Program-made: the position numbers and the translations under genes
From: DASPKW01 sp038244055
Lineage (GTDB): Bacteria > Planctomycetota > Phycisphaerae > Tepidisphaerales > Tepidisphaeraceae
Direction: 5' to 3'
DNA: 8,117 nucleotides
Assembly: GCA_038244055.1 (NCBI GenBank)
Contig: JBBRTW010000336.1
Location: forward strand, 1 to 8,117
Part shown: positions 6,485 to 8,117 of the stretch, one piece after another
Numbering within the stretch: the first letter of the stretch is position 1
Layout: each line of letters begins with the position of its first letter
The notes under the pieces: generated by a model
The model's input: the letters and a program-made list of their open reading frames with translations, nothing else
What the model was told of the DNA's origin: nothing
Database searches by the model: none

Positions 6485-6675
6485 AGCCCGCATTTCCCGT
6501 CGAACCCGTCGATGCGCGGAAGCTCATCGTCACCCGGATTTCACGAATTTCAATTCCTGAATCAAGCCCCGGCATCGCTGGATTTCACATCGCATCGCGT
6601 TACGATCCGCCCGGTTTTACGGTAGCGGGTGGGCTGCGCATCGAAGCATCACCTGCGGGCATCGGGCCGGTGTGA
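6481..6675 (+). CDS. Possible 64-aa protein linking the two plus-strand genes
   Basis: An open frame of 64 codons starts with GTG at 6481, overlapping the upstream TGA as GTGA, and ends in TGA at 6673-6675, again overlapping a GTG (6672) in frame with the monooxygenase. The tight junctions at both ends are what a translationally coupled operon would show and are the main support. The product has no signal peptide, no cysteine and no motif I recognise; it is rich in Ile, Pro and Gly. Codon third positions are less GC-biased than in the monooxygenase. The alternative is that 6485-6698 is non-coding spacer and that the overlaps are chance. Confidence 0.4.
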   Translation: MKPAFPVEPVDARKLIVTRISRISIPESSPGIAGFHIASRYDPPGFTVAGGLRIEASPAGIGPV

Positions 6676-6698
6676 CAGCGCACTCATTTTGGGTCCCT

Positions 6699-7883
6699 AT
6701 GGCAAGGAAATGGCGGATTGGCATCGTGGGGTGCGGAGTCGGAGGACTCACCGCCGCGATCGCACTGGCGCGCAAAGGCCACGCCATCACCCTCATCGAA
6801 CGCGCCCCCAGATTGGCCCCCGTTGGCGCGGGCCTCCTCCTCCAACCCGCCGGCCAGCTCGCCCTCAAACGCCTCGGCCTCTTCGATGAAGTCATCGCCA
6901 CCGCCGAACCAATCGCCCATTTCTACGCCCGCACCCATCGCGGCCGCACACTCCTGCGCCTCTCCTATCGCCGCCTCGGCCCGGCCTTCAGCGGCTATGG
7001 CGTGCATCGCGACGACCTCTTCCAGGTCCTCTACCGCCATGCTCTCGCCGCCGGCGTGACCTTCCGCCTGGGCACCACTATCGACCATGCCCACCAGACC
7101 GCCGACCGCATCATCGCCCTCGGCGAGGCCGGCCAGGAGCACGGCCCCTTCGATGTCCTCATCGCCGCCGATGGCGTCCGCTCGCGCCTGCGCCAGACCC
7201 CCGGCCTCATGGCCAGTGTCCGCGAGTTCCCCCTGGGCGCCGTCTGGTTCACCGGCCGCTCCGATGCCGTCCGCGGCGAGCTCCGCCAGGTGACGCATGG
7301 CGGCCGTCAACTCATCGGCCTGCTCCCCCTCGGCCAGGGCCGTTGCAGCTTCACCTGCACCCTCCCCATCGGCGGCCGCGCCGCGCTCGAAGCCTGCGGC
7401 CTGCCCGCCCTCAAGCAGGAAATCGTCGATCTCTGCCCCGAAGCCGAGTCGATCGTCGGCCAGATCAATTCTTTCGACGACCTCGCCTACACCCGCTACC
7501 AACTCGTCCGCCTCCGCCGCTGGAGCGAAGGCCGGCTCGTCTGCATCGGCGATGCCGCCCACTCCACCACCCCCCACCTCGGCCACGGCGTCAACCACGC
7601 CATGCTCGATGCACTCGCCGTCGCCGGTGAGCTCGACCGCGCCGATGACCCCATCGCCGCCATCGCCCGCGCCTCCGAGTTCCGCCGCCGCCAGGTCATG
7701 TGGAGCTGGCGCATGTCCAATCTCCTCGGCCCCGTCTTCCAGAATCAAGGCTGGTTCCTCGCCGCCGGCCGAGACCTGGTCCTCCCCTGGCTCCCCAGAA
7801 TGCCCTGGATCGGCCGAGCCATGATCGGCATGATGTCCGGCCTCCGCACCGGCGTCTTCGCCCGCCTTCAAGTAAGGGATTGA
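6699..7883 (+). CDS. FAD-dependent monooxygenase, group A (aromatic hydroxylase type)
   Basis: This 394-residue flavoprotein should use NAD(P)H and O2 to hydroxylate an aromatic or isoprenoid-like substrate that is not identifiable here. All three family fingerprints are present: the Rossmann GxGxxG as GCGVGG (11-16) with the ribose-binding acid E34 (TLIER); the DG motif VLIAADGVRSRLR (153-165); and the GD motif CIGDAAHSTTPHLGHGVNHAMLDA (from 282), which binds the FAD riboflavin. In many relatives the last motif reads PxxGQGxNxAxxDA, so His in place of Gln at 296 (LGHGVN) is a small variation. The C-terminal part (about 335-394) is hydrophobic and basic. ATG 6699 places the start five residues before the first beta strand; GTG 6672, which overlaps the upstream TGA, would add nine residues. 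Third codon positions are strongly C/G-rich. It probably shares a transcript with the small gene or genes upstream. Confidence 0.9.
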   Translation: MARKWRIGIVGCGVGGLTAAIALARKGHAITLIERAPRLAPVGAGLLLQPAGQLALKRLGLFDEVIATAEPIAHFYARTHRGRTLLRLSYRRLGPAFSGYGVHRDDLFQVLYRHALAAGVTFRLGTTIDHAHQTADRIIALGEAGQEHGPFDVLIAADGVRSRLRQTPGLMASVREFPLGAVWFTGRSDAVRGELRQVTHGGRQLIGLLPLGQGRCSFTCTLPIGGRAALEACGLPALKQEIVDLCPEAESIVGQINSFDDLAYTRYQLVRLRRWSEGRLVCIGDAAHSTTPHLGHGVNHAMLDALAVAGELDRADDPIAAIARASEFRRRQVMWSWRMSNLLGPVFQNQGWFLAAGRDLVLPWLPRMPWIGRAMIGMMSGLRTGVFARLQVRD

Positions 7884-7911
7884 TAGGCTTTGCGAGTTTC
7901 GAACTGCCGAT

Positions 7912-8009
7912 GCTGTCGACTGTCGGTTGTCAGTGGTCCGTTGTCAGTCGTTGTTTGCGCGGATGCGCTTCCACCAACAACGAACCACTGACAACGGACA
8001 ACGGACAAC
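7912..8009. repeat. Opposed heptamer arrays forming a long stem-loop
   Basis: The left arm 7926-7955 pairs with the right arm 7976-8009. By hand alignment about 28 of 30 left-arm bases match, including an uninterrupted 13-bp block, with one 4-base bulge on the right. The 20-base loop has its own GCGC/GCGC stem around GGAT (7957-7968). The left arm is itself a heptamer series running from 7912 (GCTGTCG, ACTGTCG, GTTGTCA, GTGGTCC, GTTGTCA), the inverted counterpart of the right-hand array. It starts 28 bases after the monooxygenase stop and may block or end transcription, though no T-tract follows. Confidence 0.8.
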
Positions 8010-8030
8010 TGACAATTGACAATTGACAAT
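7989..8030. repeat. Tandem heptamers TGACAAT / GGACAAC
   Basis: Six perfect-register 7-base units follow one another: TGACAAC, GGACAAC, GGACAAC and three copies of TGACAAT. On the minus strand they read ATTGTCA or GTTGTCC, clearly the same family as the ATSGTCA units at 510-656. The first three units also form the right arm of the stem-loop. Frames open through them, giving TTDNGQLTIDN-like peptides, are artefacts. Confidence 0.85.
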
Positions 8031-8087
8031 TGGCCTCCGCGCTTCCAACTTCTATCTTCTCTCCCTCCCCCCTACAATCCACCATCC

Positions 8088-8117
8088 ATGCCCCGCCGCC
8101 CTCCCCCCAACCCCTCC
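8088..8117 (+). CDS. Possible start of a further gene (10 codons visible)
   Basis: An ATG at 8088 opens MPRRPPPNPS and runs off the window. The preceding 50 bases are pyrimidine-rich without a Shine-Dalgarno sequence. There is too little to identify the product or to be sure it is coding. Confidence 0.2.
   Translation, partial: MPRRPPPNPS

Noticed and set aside
6684..7871. Minus-strand frame of 395 codons, Ala/Gly/Glu-rich
   Set aside because: It is the mirror of the strongly GC3-biased monooxygenase gene, which carries all three flavoprotein motifs on the plus strand.
7700..8026. Plus-strand frame ending in TTDNGQLTIDN
   Set aside because: It begins inside the monooxygenase in another frame and ends in heptamer repeats; no independent coding signal.

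Overview
The window looks like a chromosomal piece of a GC-rich bacterium, most likely a planctomycete or a relative in the PVC group. This is an inference from content. The signs are a PEP-CTERM secreted protein, an exported BNR sialidase beside a NanM-like propeller, a planctomycete-style PssA, mostly absent Shine-Dalgarno sequences, and intergenic repeat arrays. No rRNA, tRNA, CRISPR array, transposase or phage gene was seen.

Left block, minus strand (1-2956). An exported sialidase (2956-1826) overlaps a NanM-like mutarotase/epimerase (1829-786) through an ATGA junction. The start of an MFS transporter (506-1, cut by the window edge) follows on the same strand. Together they suggest a sialic-acid scavenging set: release, anomer/epimer conversion, uptake. 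The 279 bp between nanM and the transporter are filled with repeats: about 20 tandem heptamers ending almost at the MFS start codon, fused to an imperfect inverted repeat of the widespread 'AERSEAS' intergenic type.

Middle block, minus strand (3117-5944). pssA (phosphatidylserine synthase) and psd (phosphatidylserine decarboxylase) supply the two steps from CDP-diacylglycerol to phosphatidylethanolamine. They are split by a PEP-CTERM protein gene with its own candidate promoter. psd has a candidate promoter so close to its ATG that its mRNA may be leaderless. The 160 bp between pssA and the sialidase start (2957-3116) and the 117 bp between the PEP-CTERM gene and pssA show no convincing signal.

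Right block, plus strand (6155-7883), divergent from psd. A 109-aa cysteine-containing protein of unknown function, a possible 64-aa protein joined to it by a GTGA overlap, and a group A FAD-dependent monooxygenase may form a small operon. Downstream (7912-8030) lies a second heptamer locus, here as two opposed arrays that can fold into a long stem-loop. The last 30 bases may open another gene.

No wholly new molecular system is evident. The best leads are the heptamer family at two loci, the compact unknown-gene/monooxygenase operon and the interrupted phospholipid pair.
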